A stretch of DNA of 64,000 nt from Flavobacteriaceae bacterium PS02293. GTDB lineage: Bacteria; Bacteroidota; Bacteroidia; Flavobacteriales; Weeksellaceae. The DNA lies in the NCBI GenBank assembly GCA_029960045.1, contig JASCOV010000001.1, positions 186,001-250,000 on the forward strand. The letters run 5' to 3'. The position numbers and the translations under genes were made by a program. Below the pieces are notes generated by a model. It saw only the letters and a list, made by a program, of their open reading frames with translations, was not told the DNA's origin and did no database searches. Position 1 is the stretch's first letter. Each line of letters opens with the position of its first letter. Positions 1 to 8,372 of this stretch are shown in pieces.

Positions 1-327
1 TTTATGTTGTGTTTTGAATTCCTTTTCTTTCAGATCAATATTGACCAAAGCATCCAGCTCGTTCATCACAATATCGATATTCTCTGTTCCGATTCCTGTT
101 GACATTACCGTGATTCTTTCGCCACGTAAAGTTCCGGTGTGCGTGTAGAATTCTCTTTTGTTTTTTTTGACATCAATAGTGTCAAAGTATTTCGAGACTT
201 TTGGAACTCTGTCCGGATCGCCTACCAATAATACTTTGTCTGCGAGGTCTTCAGGAAGAAGATTAAGGTGGTAAACACTTCCGTCGTCGTTTAGAACCAG
301 TTCGGAAGCTGCTAATTTGTTGATCAT
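1..327 (-). CDS. Nucleoside phosphorylase, C-terminus cut by window edge
   Basis: The reading frame runs from an ATG at 327 down to the window edge with no stop, giving the first 109 residues. It begins MINKLAASELVLNDDG and contains LLVGDPDRVPKV (about residues 33-44) and the glycine-rich stretch GERITVMSTGIGTENI (about 73-88), which fit the PNP/UDP phosphorylase family (phosphorolysis of purine or uridine nucleosides in salvage). The G-D-P-D-R segment is the phosphate-binding region in that family. The substrate cannot be decided from the N-terminal half; uridine phosphorylase-like is a reasonable guess. The next genes upstream on the same strand are the flavoprotein and the SUI1 gene, but 143 bases separate it from the former. 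Confidence 0.85.
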   Translation of the reverse strand, partial: MINKLAASELVLNDDGSVYHLNLLPEDLADKVLLVGDPDRVPKVSKYFDTIDVKKNKREFYTHTGTLRGERITVMSTGIGTENIDIVMNELDALVNIDLKEKEFKTQHK

Positions 328-470
328 ATTGTTGATTTAATATTTAAAAGATTAAAAAATTAATGATTAAAAGATGCACTAATTTTTGAAATTAAAAAGG
401 TTTTAAAGTTAACAAAATTCTACATCCGCAAAAGGATTGAAGCTTTTTTATTTTGAAAATAATTAAAATT

Positions 471-1637
471 CTAAGAATTTGAAATCTGATTTGCTACCCA
501 ATTTCCTGTACTGAAACAAGCTTGCAAAAGATAACCGCCAGTTGGTGCTTCCCAATCTATCATTTCGCCGGCGCAGAAAATATTTGGGAATTTTTTTAAT
601 TCAAGTTTGTCATCTAATTCTGAGAATGAAACTCCGCCCGAAGTCGAAATCACTTCATCAATCGGTCTGAAACTCAGAATTTCTATCGGGAATTTCTTTA
701 TTAATTTTGAAAGAATTTCAATGTTTGTATAACTTTCTTTATCTAATGTTTTCACAAGATTGAGCGCAGTTGTTGAGAGTTTTAGTTTCTTTTTCAAAAC
801 AGGACTTATTTTTTCAGTTCCGTTCAATGCTTCGAAGATTTCTGTTTCTGAGAGATTCGGTTTTAAATCGATGTTAATGATTAAAGGAAAATTATGTTTT
901 CTCGTAAACCGATTTAGATAATAAATTGGACTTCCTTCGATTCCATATTTTGTGAAAACTACTTCTCCGATTTTATCATTTGCCTCAAAAGAAACTTTGA
1001 TGTTTTTAAGATATTGACCTTGTAATTGATGGAATTTAGAATCTGTATCGTAACCAGAATTTGCAGATTCCAAAGGTGTGATTCCAATGTTTTTTGATTT
1101 TAAAATCTCAATCCATTTCGCATCAGAACCTGTTTTTTTCCAGGAACCGCCACCCATCGCCAATATTAATTTTGAATATTCAACTTGAAGTTCTTTTTCT
1201 TTATTTTTAAGAGTCACAGAATTTTTATTGAAATCAATGAAAGTATGTTCATAATGAATGACAACGCCCAATTGTTCCAATCTATCCAGCCAAGCTTTCA
1301 AAACCTGAATCGGCTTGAAATTCTTCGTAGGAAAAATCTTCCCAGAACTTCCGACATAAGTTGTGATTCCCAAATCAGAAAGCCAATCGATAACTTTTTT
1401 ATTATCAAAATTCTTTACAATATTTCGGATTTCCGGCGCATCATATTTTTCGATAAAAGATTCTAATTCTTCACTGTGCGTCAGATTGAAACCTCCATTT
1501 CCAGCCACTAAGAATTTTCTTCCAGAAGCTTTATTTTGTTCGAATATTTGAACTTTGAAGCCTTTCTCAGCAAGGATTTGTGCTGCCATCAATCCAGCTG
1601 GACCAGCGCCAATGATGATTGTCTGATTATCAGTCAT
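471..1637 (-). CDS. NAD(P)/FAD-dependent oxidoreductase, HI0933/BaiN-like flavoprotein
   Basis: 388 residues. The N-terminus carries the dinucleotide-binding fingerprint IIIGAGPAGLMAAQ (about residues 7-20), followed by GRKFLVAGNGGFNLTHS (about 39-55), a hallmark of HI0933-type flavoproteins. The C-terminus ends with the FAD-contacting segment CAGEMIDWEAPTGGYLLQAC (about 354-373). The length fits the family (about 390-420). Members are flavoproteins whose physiological substrates are mostly unknown, so no specific reaction is assigned. The GGVSFSELD stretch (about 332-340) precedes the FAD-closing motif as expected. It lies 78 bases downstream of the SUI1 gene on the same strand and may be cotranscribed with it. 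The protein is cytoplasmic, with no signal peptide. Confidence 0.88.
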   Translation of the reverse strand: MTDNQTIIIGAGPAGLMAAQILAEKGFKVQIFEQNKASGRKFLVAGNGGFNLTHSEELESFIEKYDAPEIRNIVKNFDNKKVIDWLSDLGITTYVGSSGKIFPTKNFKPIQVLKAWLDRLEQLGVVIHYEHTFIDFNKNSVTLKNKEKELQVEYSKLILAMGGGSWKKTGSDAKWIEILKSKNIGITPLESANSGYDTDSKFHQLQGQYLKNIKVSFEANDKIGEVVFTKYGIEGSPIYYLNRFTRKHNFPLIINIDLKPNLSETEIFEALNGTEKISPVLKKKLKLSTTALNLVKTLDKESYTNIEILSKLIKKFPIEILSFRPIDEVISTSGGVSFSELDDKLELKKFPNIFCAGEMIDWEAPTGGYLLQACFSTGNWVANQISNS

Positions 1638-1715
1638 TTATTTAGAAAATATTTCTGTTATTTCCTGAGAAACCAGAAGTTAAATCATTCATTAATTATA
1701 ATTCATCATTCAGAT

Positions 1716-2048
1716 TTATCCTCCAACACGTTTTGTTTTGTAGCCCATTTCTTTTAGAATGGTCATTATTTTGTCGCGGTTGTCGCCTTGGATGATGATG
1801 ACGCCGTCTTTTTCCGAGCCACCGATGCCGAGTTTTGTTTTGATTTTTTTTGAGATTTCTTTCAGGCCTTCGTCGTCGCCTTCCCAGCCTTCTATGATGG
1901 TGACAGGTTTTCCGTTTCTGCCTTTCTTCTCGAATTTGCAAACGAGCGGTTCTTTCTGTTTGAAGTTTTCTTTTTCCTCATTTGGCATTTCAAAATCCTG
2001 CTCATCGTGTTGCGGAAAAAGGTTTTTCAGTTGGTCTCTCAAGTCCAT
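1716..2048 (-). CDS. SUI1/eIF1-family translation initiation factor (YciH-like)
   Basis: 110 residues. After a charged, probably disordered N-terminus (1-35) comes the SUI1 fold with KKGRNGKPVTIIEGWEG (about 41-57) and the family's C-terminal pattern GVIIIQGDNRDKIMTILKE (about 83-101), ending in GYKTKRVGG. Bacterial YciH-type proteins bind the 30S subunit and influence start-site fidelity; that role is taken from the family. The domain is full length. A stretch encoding EEKENFKQKE near the N-terminus has a decayed copy in the upstream intergenic DNA (see finding at 2375). The first gene of a possible minus-strand group with the flavoprotein. Confidence 0.88.
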   Translation of the reverse strand: MDLRDQLKNLFPQHDEQDFEMPNEEKENFKQKEPLVCKFEKKGRNGKPVTIIEGWEGDDEGLKEISKKIKTKLGIGGSEKDGVIIIQGDNRDKIMTILKEMGYKTKRVGG

Positions 2049-2374
2049 TTTATCTGTTTAAAAAGAGTTTAAAGATACTTATATTTATTATTCTGTGAAA
2101 AATGATTTTGCTTTGGAAGCTAAGTGATTGGATTTTCTATCATCTTCAGATTGTTTCCAAGATATTCAAATAGGTATTGTAGTACCTATGTTCGATTAAA
2201 GTGCGTGGTAAGTCTATTACAGAATGATTACAATTCTAATATTTTATTGGACTTTTATTGGAGATGTATCGGAGTTGTATTGGATTAGCTAAGAATTAGC
2301 TTATGAATTTTGTTTGGTAAAGATAATGGAATTCTGTTGGATTTTTGAATTAAGAATGTTTGGTTTGGAATTAA

Positions 2375-2418
2375 GTTCTTTCTGTTTGAAGTTTTCTTTT
2401 TCTTCATCTGCTATTTTA
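2375..2418 (-). repeat. Decayed partial copy of SUI1 coding sequence
   Basis: Bases 2375-2402 are identical to 1949-1976 inside the SUI1 gene. Extending to 2418 gives 39 matches in 44. In the minus-strand frame it would read ADEEKENFKQKE, against NEEKENFKQKE in the gene. There is no start, stop or SUI1 fold around it, so it is a fragment, not a gene. Confidence 0.7.
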
Positions 2419-2473
2419 TTTTATATATTCTAATCAAATTTAATAGAACCTGTTTTGGATTAATACAAATACC

Positions 2474-2481
2474 TATATTTG
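2474..2481 (+). promoter_or_regulatory. Bacteroidetes -7 promoter element TATATTTG
   Basis: Exact match to TAnnTTTG, 17 bases before the ATG at 2498. A TTTG at 2454-2457 lies 16 bases upstream and could be the -33 element. Confidence 0.6.
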
Positions 2482-2497
2482 AATAATAACAGATTTT

Positions 2498-3454
2498 ATG
2501 AAAAATATATACTTAATATTTTTATTGTTTTTTAGTTTGAAATTTTATTCTCAAAATAATATTTCATCTGATAGTATTTATTTAAATATTGATGAATTCA
2601 AATTCGAAAATTTCAAAGATGTTTATATTCAAGGTTTTTCTTTTCAAAATCCAGCTATTGATGTTGAGATGTCTATGAGTTTCCAGCCGACAATAGGTCA
2701 TGTTTTCGATGGAAATAAAAAGATAAAAGGTAAAGTAAAGAAAATTTCAGAGTATGTTAAACGTTCTTACGATAAAGAAAAAAAACTGGACACCTATACA
2801 TTATATAATGAAAATGGGCAGGCGACTTTAAAAAATGAATCAGGATATATTAATACTTATTTTTCTTATGATTCGAACAAACGGTTATCAAAAAAAATAA
2901 GAGTTGTAAGGAATGATACTATTTCTAAACAAATTTATGAGTACAATGATAAAAATCAAATTGTAAAATATTCTGAATATATTTTTGAGTATGATAATGA
3001 AAAAAAAATTATTGTAGCAAAAAATATAAATCCAAATAGTAAGTATAAACGTAAGTACATTTATAATGACAATAATGTTGTAAGAATGGAAGATTGGGAT
3101 AATGATAAAATTATTGGAAGCAGAGAAAATGTTTATTCTGAAAATAATAATTTAATAAAAGAAGTCTTTGGCGACTACATTGTTTTTAATAGCTATAATA
3201 AGCATAACCAAAAAATCAAAAGCGTTACTTTCATTAATAAAAAGTTGAATAATATTAGGGAATTTGATTATGATGAAAAAGGTAACATAATCCTAGACAA
3301 ATTTCAATTTGCTATTGACAAGAAAAACGGGACAAAGTCAGAAGTTACCCATCAATACAAATATGATGTAGTCGGAAATAAAATATATGACCTTAATTCT
3401 GGAGAGAATGCAAAAAGTCCTACTGAATATTTTTATGAAATAGAATATTATTAA
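2498..3454 (+). CDS. Exported protein with YD/RHS-like strand repeats, function unknown
   Basis: 318 residues with a clear signal peptide (MKNIYLIFLLFFSLKFYSQN; Gln after Ser is the usual Flavobacteriia cleavage context). The mature part is rich in repeated Tyr-Asp/Asn-Glu beta-hairpins such as YDSNKRLSKK, YNDKNQIVKY, YDNEKKIIVA, YNDNNVVRME and YDEKGNIILD (about residues 125-270). These resemble the YD repeats of RHS/toxin-like or cell-surface proteins but are short and irregular. No toxin domain, T9SS tail or lipobox is present, so it is probably periplasmic or outer-membrane associated. It is unusually AT-rich compared with the adjacent gpmI. Not recognised as a named family. The start is supported by a promoter -7 element 17 bases upstream. 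Confidence 0.7.
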   Translation: MKNIYLIFLLFFSLKFYSQNNISSDSIYLNIDEFKFENFKDVYIQGFSFQNPAIDVEMSMSFQPTIGHVFDGNKKIKGKVKKISEYVKRSYDKEKKLDTYTLYNENGQATLKNESGYINTYFSYDSNKRLSKKIRVVRNDTISKQIYEYNDKNQIVKYSEYIFEYDNEKKIIVAKNINPNSKYKRKYIYNDNNVVRMEDWDNDKIIGSRENVYSENNNLIKEVFGDYIVFNSYNKHNQKIKSVTFINKKLNNIREFDYDEKGNIILDKFQFAIDKKNGTKSEVTHQYKYDVVGNKIYDLNSGENAKSPTEYFYEIEYY

Positions 3455-3562
3455 ACGGCTATTACGAGAATTATACTTGAAAATACGTTTTGAAAATAGA
3501 TAGAATTATCTTATATTCTCAAAAAACACCCATCAAAATTCCCCATTCCCCATTCCATTTCG

Positions 3563-3570
3563 TAAATTTG
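3563..3570 (+). promoter_or_regulatory. -7 promoter element TAAATTTG upstream of gpmI
   Basis: Exact TAnnTTTG match, 23 bases between its end and the gpmI ATG at 3594. It is preceded by a C-rich iteration (CCCCATT repeated) at 3540-3556. Confidence 0.6.
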
Positions 3571-3593
3571 TATAAACAAAATAAGAAATCAAA

Positions 3594-5120
3594 ATGTCAA
3601 AAAAAGCAATCCTTGCAATATTAGACGGCTGGGGAATCGGTCTTAATGATTCTGTTTCCGCTCTTAAACAAGCCAAAACGCCTTTTATAGATTACGCTCT
3701 TCAAACTTTTCCTAACACTACACTTGAAGCAAGTGGTTTGGCCGTTGGTCTTCCCGCCGGGCAAATGGGAAATTCTGAAGTTGGACATATGAATCTTGGC
3801 GCTGGTAGGGTAGTTTACCAAAATCTCGTAAGACTGAATATGGCGGTGGAAACTGGAAGTCTCGGAAGAGAACAAGTCATTCAAGATGCTTTCGAATATG
3901 CAAAAGAAAACAACAAAAAAGTACATTTCATCGGTTTGGTTTCCAATGGTGGTGTGCATTCTCACATCAATCACTTAAAAGGATTATTGACCGCCGCTCA
4001 CGAGTTTGGACTGAATGACAATGTCTTCGTTCACGCTTTCACAGACGGTAGAGATTGCGACCCAAAATCGGGAAAAGGTTTCATCGAGGAACTTTTGGCG
4101 CATATGAAATCCACCACGGGAAAACTGGCTTCTTTGATTGGTCGTTATTACGCGATGGACAGAGACAGACGTTGGGAACGTGTGAAGTTGGCTTATGACC
4201 TGATGGTAAACGGCGTTGGAAAGGAGTCTAAAGATTTCGTACAATCGATTCAGGATTCTTATAATGAAGATGTGACGGATGAATTTATCCAGCCAATTGT
4301 TGCGATTCAGAATCATTTCCCAATTGCAAAAATCGAAGACCACGACGTTGTGATTTCTTTCAATTTCCGTACAGACAGAGGACGTGAAATTACAGAAGTG
4401 CTTTCTCAGCAGGACTTTCCGGAATACGGAATGAAAAAGCTGGACTTGTATTATGTGACTTTGACCAATTACGATAAATCTTTCCATAATGTAAAAGTTG
4501 TTTTTGATGAAAATGTTATTCAGAAAACAATGGGGGAAGTTTTGGAATCTGCAGGGAAATCTCAAATCAGAATTGCTGAAACAGAAAAATATCCACACGT
4601 GACGTTCTTCTTCTCAGGCGGTCGTGAAGCTGAATATGTACAGGAAAGAAGATTGCTTTGCCCAAGTCCGAAAGATGTTGCAACCTACGATTTGAAACCG
4701 GAAATGTCTGCTTATGATATTACAAACGCCATCGTTCCGGAATTGGAAAAAGAAAGCGCAGATTTCATCGTTTTGAACTTTGCTAATACAGATATGGTTG
4801 GTCATACAGGTGTTTTCTCAGCAGCAGTTAAGGCAGCTGAAGTGGTAGATTCTTGTATCAAGAAAGTGGCGGAAACGGCTTATGAGCACGGATATGCAGT
4901 TTTCATTTTGGCAGACCACGGAAACTCGGATGTAATGATCAATCCGGATGGTTCTCCAAATACGCAACACTCTACGAATTTGGTTCCGTTCATCGTGATG
5001 GATAAAGATCACACTTGGAATTTGACTTCTGGAAAATTGGGCGATGTTGCTCCAACAATCCTGAAAGTAATGGGCGTGGATATTCCTGAGGAAATGACTG
5101 GGAATATTATTGCCAATTAA
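3594..5120 (+). CDS. gpmI: 2,3-bisphosphoglycerate-independent phosphoglycerate mutase
   Basis: 508 residues, the usual length. It interconverts 3- and 2-phosphoglycerate in glycolysis/gluconeogenesis using two Mn2+ ions and a phosphoserine intermediate. The N-terminal LAILDGWG supplies Asp11 as a metal ligand; QMGNSEVGHMNLGAGR carries the phosphorylated serine at residue 61; FTDGRDCDP and GRYYAMDRDRRWERV are further substrate-binding motifs of the alkaline-phosphatase-like fold; the C-terminal ILADHGNSDVM and NTQHSTNLVP give the remaining metal ligands. Cytoplasmic. It is a single-gene unit: its own promoter lies 24 bases upstream and a strong terminator immediately follows. No oddities. Confidence 0.98.
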   Translation: MSKKAILAILDGWGIGLNDSVSALKQAKTPFIDYALQTFPNTTLEASGLAVGLPAGQMGNSEVGHMNLGAGRVVYQNLVRLNMAVETGSLGREQVIQDAFEYAKENNKKVHFIGLVSNGGVHSHINHLKGLLTAAHEFGLNDNVFVHAFTDGRDCDPKSGKGFIEELLAHMKSTTGKLASLIGRYYAMDRDRRWERVKLAYDLMVNGVGKESKDFVQSIQDSYNEDVTDEFIQPIVAIQNHFPIAKIEDHDVVISFNFRTDRGREITEVLSQQDFPEYGMKKLDLYYVTLTNYDKSFHNVKVVFDENVIQKTMGEVLESAGKSQIRIAETEKYPHVTFFFSGGREAEYVQERRLLCPSPKDVATYDLKPEMSAYDITNAIVPELEKESADFIVLNFANTDMVGHTGVFSAAVKAAEVVDSCIKKVAETAYEHGYAVFILADHGNSDVMINPDGSPNTQHSTNLVPFIVMDKDHTWNLTSGKLGDVAPTILKVMGVDIPEEMTGNIIAN

Positions 5121-5144
5121 AATTAAAACATAGAATTAAAATAG

Positions 5145-5173
5145 AAAGTCGGTTTTTGAAACCGGCTTTTTTT
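5145..5173 (+). terminator. Rho-independent terminator after gpmI
   Basis: Stem GTCGGTTT/AAACCGGC (one G-U pair, extended by AAA/TTT), 3-base loop, followed by seven T residues. Confidence 0.85.
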
Positions 5174-5199
5174 GTGAATTTAAGTGGCAATTAATTGCT

Positions 5200-5207
5200 T
5201 AATTTTG
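5200..5207 (+). promoter_or_regulatory. -7 element TAATTTTG that fixes the start of the next gene
   Basis: Exact TAnnTTTG match 37 bases before the ATG at 5244. It lies downstream of the GTG at 5184 that would open the longest frame, so the longer start is unlikely. Confidence 0.5.
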
Positions 5208-5243
5208 TTTGTGATTAATCTCAAACATTTTAAGTTACAATCG

Positions 5244-6719
5244 ATGCGCAAGCTTTTTATCATATTCATTATTCTCTTTTTTGTGCAAAATTCCGCTCAG
5301 AATAATACAGATCGTGTAGAAACTGAAAAGGAAAAAGAAAGTAAAGCACTCGCTGAATTGGCTGTTGATTATTTTAAAAAAAATGATTTCAAAAAATCAA
5401 CTCAACTTTTGTTTCGTGCAAAAGATCTGGCTGAGGAAAGTAACAATTATGGATTGACCGCCAAGATTTATGGTTCACTCGCTCATCAATATATGCAGCT
5501 CAATCTGGATGACAGCGCCAAAAAATATCTCGACAAAGCTATTGAACAAATCAACAAAATGCCGGAAGGCGACGATAAAAAACTCTTCAAAGGTTTGTCT
5601 TATCTGGATTTGGGGAATATCACTTTTGATGAGAAAAAGTTTGTTGAAGCCAATCTTTATTATAAAAAATCGCTGAAGGAATTTGAATCCGTTAAATTGG
5701 AGAAAAATATTCTGGTTTATCACTTCAGACGTTCTTTGTACAACATCGGCAACTCTTTTATTTATATTAACAAAACAGATTCTGCGGAACAATTTCTGAA
5801 TAAAGCTTTAGTCATAAAAGATGATGAGAACAAAGAGCTTAATTTTTTTATAACCAATGCATTGTCCCAGATTTATACTCAAAAAGGTCAATATCAGCGT
5901 TCTATCGATTCTTTGACGAATATTATTAATAACAAAAATCTCAATAATGTCCGATTGGAATCTGACATTTATTACGCACTTTCTCAGAATTATAAAAAGA
6001 TTGGAAACTATGATCAATCGATTTTATACAATGAGAAATATGTAAAGCTTGACAATGCCAACAAAGAGAAAGAATTCAAAGCGATCAATTCTGCAATGAA
6101 TGAGGAACAGAAGGATTACAAAGACGAAATTTCTAATGCCGATAGTAATACGAAAACCATTGCTGTCATAAGTATTCTGTTTATCACAGGATTTTTATTT
6201 TTTATCATTTATCTGTTATACAAACGGAAAAAGGAAAGGTCAGCTTTTGAATTGGTCATTAATAATTTAAAAAATGATCAAACAACCATTATTACAGATG
6301 TTGTAGAAGAAAAACAAGAATTGAAATCAGAAAGAATTGCAGTTCCGGAATTGGCAGAAAAAGAATTGCTCATTAAACTTTCGAAATTCGAAGAGTCGGG
6401 GAAGTTTACCAATCCGAAGCTCAATATTTCCAACCTTGCCGTTTCCCTGAAAACGAATACAAGTTATCTTTCTGATGTCATCAATCATCATAAAGGAAAG
6501 AACTTTAACAGTTATATTAATGAACTCAGAATTTCTTACATCTGCGAAAAGATTTATAATAATAAGGAATATCTGAACTATAAGATTAGCTATTTGGCAG
6601 AAGAAAGCGGCTTCACTTCTCACAGTGCTTTTGCTACAGTTTTCAAAAATATTACGGGTATTTCTCCTTCTGCCTTCCTGCGCGAGGCTTCTAAGAATTT
6701 CAATCAAAAAAACCATTAA
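5244..6719 (+). CDS. Membrane-bound TPR sensor with C-terminal AraC-type DNA-binding domain
   Basis: 491 residues from the ATG at 5244, chosen because it starts a signal peptide (MRKLFIIFIILFFVQNSAQN) and lies after the promoter; a GTG at 5184 extends the frame but sits beside the gpmI terminator. Residues about 25-290 are tetratricopeptide-like helical repeats (KNDFKKSTQLLFRAKDLA, DSAKKYLDKAIEQINK, NYDQSILYNEKYVKLD). A transmembrane helix follows (TIAVISILFITGFLFFIIYLLY, about 308-329) and then a cytoplasmic AraC/XylS helix-turn-helix pair (NTSYLSDVINHHKG; YLAEESGFTSHSAFATVFKN). The architecture, common in Flavobacteriia, implies periplasmic sensing coupled directly to transcription control. 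Ligand and targets are unknown; the T9SS protein downstream is a possible target only by position. Confidence 0.88.
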   Translation: MRKLFIIFIILFFVQNSAQNNTDRVETEKEKESKALAELAVDYFKKNDFKKSTQLLFRAKDLAEESNNYGLTAKIYGSLAHQYMQLNLDDSAKKYLDKAIEQINKMPEGDDKKLFKGLSYLDLGNITFDEKKFVEANLYYKKSLKEFESVKLEKNILVYHFRRSLYNIGNSFIYINKTDSAEQFLNKALVIKDDENKELNFFITNALSQIYTQKGQYQRSIDSLTNIINNKNLNNVRLESDIYYALSQNYKKIGNYDQSILYNEKYVKLDNANKEKEFKAINSAMNEEQKDYKDEISNADSNTKTIAVISILFITGFLFFIIYLLYKRKKERSAFELVINNLKNDQTTIITDVVEEKQELKSERIAVPELAEKELLIKLSKFEESGKFTNPKLNISNLAVSLKTNTSYLSDVINHHKGKNFNSYINELRISYICEKIYNNKEYLNYKISYLAEESGFTSHSAFATVFKNITGISPSAFLREASKNFNQKNH

Positions 6720-6764
6720 ATAAGTTTTAATAATCTGATTATTAAGTATTTGTTATTATATCTT

Positions 6765-6793
6765 GTCTTTCGAAATTGAGGATTTTGAAAGAC
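6765..6793 (+). terminator. Hairpin after the TPR/AraC gene, possible weak terminator
   Basis: Arms GTCTTTCGAAAT and ATTTTGAAAGAC pair over 12 positions with one G-U, around a 5-base loop. The following T-tract is short and interrupted, so termination is uncertain. Confidence 0.45.
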
Positions 6794-6857
6794 ATTTCCT
6801 TTGATTTGATGAATCTTCCCGATACTTTAGCTTCAAATAAAATTTAATAGAATTGAT

Positions 6858-8237
6858 ATGAGAAAAAACTTATTATTTGGATTTGTGTTATCTGGCTTTG
6901 TTGGATTTGCACAAACTAACTGTAATTACAGTGCAGGATCAGAACGCACATCCAATGGTGAAAATATCACAACAGGTGGCGGTTTTGAATACAGTGCTGC
7001 TACGGATTTTGATGTTCAAGCCAGAAAGATTCTTACAGCACAAAAATTAACCTTCAATGTTCTGAAAAGTTCAGCTAATGTAAGCTCTGTAAACGTCAAC
7101 ATTCTCAAAGAATTCCAAGGAATGCCTGGCGAAGTCATTCATACGTTTTCGAATTTGACGCCAACCTCCGAGACACTTGATTATGAAACGAATGAAGAGA
7201 ATCTGGATGCTTACAAAATCACAGTCACTTTCCCTGAAAGTTTTAACCTTCCAAAAGGTAAATATTTTATTCAGATCCAGGCAAAAAATGCAGATTCCTC
7301 GCCTGTATTTTGGGAAATTACGAAAGAGACAACAAGCAAAGTAGGAAGATTCGATTTTACAAAGATGAATACAGAGCCTTGGTTTGGCGGTTTCTCTTAC
7401 TACGATCACGTTTTTGAAATATTAGGAAACTGTAATGATACTGGCGAATCAGAACCAGATTTTGGAACAGCATTTACTCAAGGCAATGTGGGAAATAATC
7501 ACGAAACTGGAGGAACTTTAGTTGCGAGAAGCTTGGCGGATGATTTCATCGTTCCTGACAATCAGAAATTTACTTTTACCAAATTCAAAATGTCCACTTT
7601 ACAACTTGGAAATGTTAAAAGCGCGACCATCAATATCAGATCTTCTGTAGATGATGCACCAGGAGAAGTTCTTCATACTTTTGAAAATATAGGTCCTAAA
7701 ACGGAAAATTTCTATGGCTATCATAATGTACAAGGTTATCCTTTAGATGTCGTAGCAGCAGATTTGGAATTCGAATGGAATCAGCCTGTAGAATTATTAC
7801 CGGGTAAATATTTCATCGAGGTTGTTGCAACTCCGCAACCTTTTACAGATTATCAGCGTTGGGAAGCGACTTCTCTGCCAGGCATAGGTTCGGATTCTTA
7901 CACATCTTATGATGGTGGAGAAACTTGGGAAATGAATGAGGGTTATAATTTTGTCTTTGATGTTTATGGATTTACAAAAGCATATTTAGCTGTTAATGAT
8001 GTTAAAAACAATGCAATCTCAGTTTATCCAAATCCGGTTTCTGATGTATTAGGTATTGATTCAGCTAAAAACATCAAAAAAGTTGTTATTTACAATTCAG
8101 TAGGACAGATTGTTAAAACTTCTGATAAGCTTCAGGATTCTAAACTTAATGTTTCAGATTTGTCTCAAGGTGCTTACTTTGTAAATATTGTTCTTGAAAA
8201 TGCCGAGACTAAAACCTTCAAGGTTATTAAAAAATAA
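6858..8237 (+). CDS. T9SS-secreted protein with two homologous beta-domains
   Basis: 459 residues: signal peptide (residues 1-18, ending GFAQ), two related domains (about 20-185 and 200-375) and a type A sorting domain (about 385-459: ISVYPNPVSDVLGI ... GAYFVNIVLENAETKTFKVI). The domains share PGEVIHTFSNL versus PGEVLHTFENI, KGKYFIQI versus PGKYFIEV, and FWEIT versus RWEAT, so the protein arose by internal duplication. Known biology: such tails direct export across the outer membrane by the type IX secretion system and are then removed. The domains look like carbohydrate- or surface-binding beta-sandwiches of extracellular flavobacterial proteins, but no catalytic motif is visible and the function is unknown. 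It has a strong terminator. Confidence 0.85.
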   Translation: MRKNLLFGFVLSGFVGFAQTNCNYSAGSERTSNGENITTGGGFEYSAATDFDVQARKILTAQKLTFNVLKSSANVSSVNVNILKEFQGMPGEVIHTFSNLTPTSETLDYETNEENLDAYKITVTFPESFNLPKGKYFIQIQAKNADSSPVFWEITKETTSKVGRFDFTKMNTEPWFGGFSYYDHVFEILGNCNDTGESEPDFGTAFTQGNVGNNHETGGTLVARSLADDFIVPDNQKFTFTKFKMSTLQLGNVKSATINIRSSVDDAPGEVLHTFENIGPKTENFYGYHNVQGYPLDVVAADLEFEWNQPVELLPGKYFIEVVATPQPFTDYQRWEATSLPGIGSDSYTSYDGGETWEMNEGYNFVFDVYGFTKAYLAVNDVKNNAISVYPNPVSDVLGIDSAKNIKKVVIYNSVGQIVKTSDKLQDSKLNVSDLSQGAYFVNIVLENAETKTFKVIKK

Positions 8238-8262
8238 TTATAGTTAGTTTATATTATTAATT

Positions 8263-8295
8263 AAACCTGATCTCATCTTTGGATCAGGTTTTGTT
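8263..8295 (+). terminator. Rho-independent terminator after T9SS protein
   Basis: Perfect arms AACCTGATC (8264-8272) and GATCAGGTT (8282-8290), 9-base loop, then TTGTTTG. Confidence 0.85.
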
Positions 8296-8341
8296 TGTAT
8301 TAAAGTTCAAATACGGGAAAACCAATCATTGGTATTTGTCG

Positions 8342-8349
8342 TATATTTG
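8342..8349 (+). promoter_or_regulatory. -7 element TATATTTG before the desaturase gene
   Basis: Exact TAnnTTTG match 23 bases before the ATG at 8373. Confidence 0.6.
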
Positions 8350-8372
8350 AAGACTTATAAATAATTTAATTA

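Larger units (their letters stand above)
2049..2497. other. 449-base intergenic region between divergent genes
   Basis: AT-rich spacer between the SUI1 gene (minus) and an exported protein gene (plus). It holds a 44-base decayed copy of part of the SUI1 coding sequence (2375-2418), short iterations of TATTGGA around 2250-2290, a small hairpin ATAGGTA/TACCTAT near 2170-2190, and the promoter for the downstream gene. No coding sequence is evident. Confidence 0.6.

Noticed and set aside
3984..4598. 204-codon open frame antisense to gpmI
   Set aside because: It lies wholly within the well-supported gpmI gene, has no signal or domain, and its composition is that of a reverse-complement shadow.
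5184..5243. GTG start extending the TPR/AraC protein by 20 residues
   Set aside because: It lies beside the gpmI terminator and upstream of the likely promoter, and it would bury the signal peptide.
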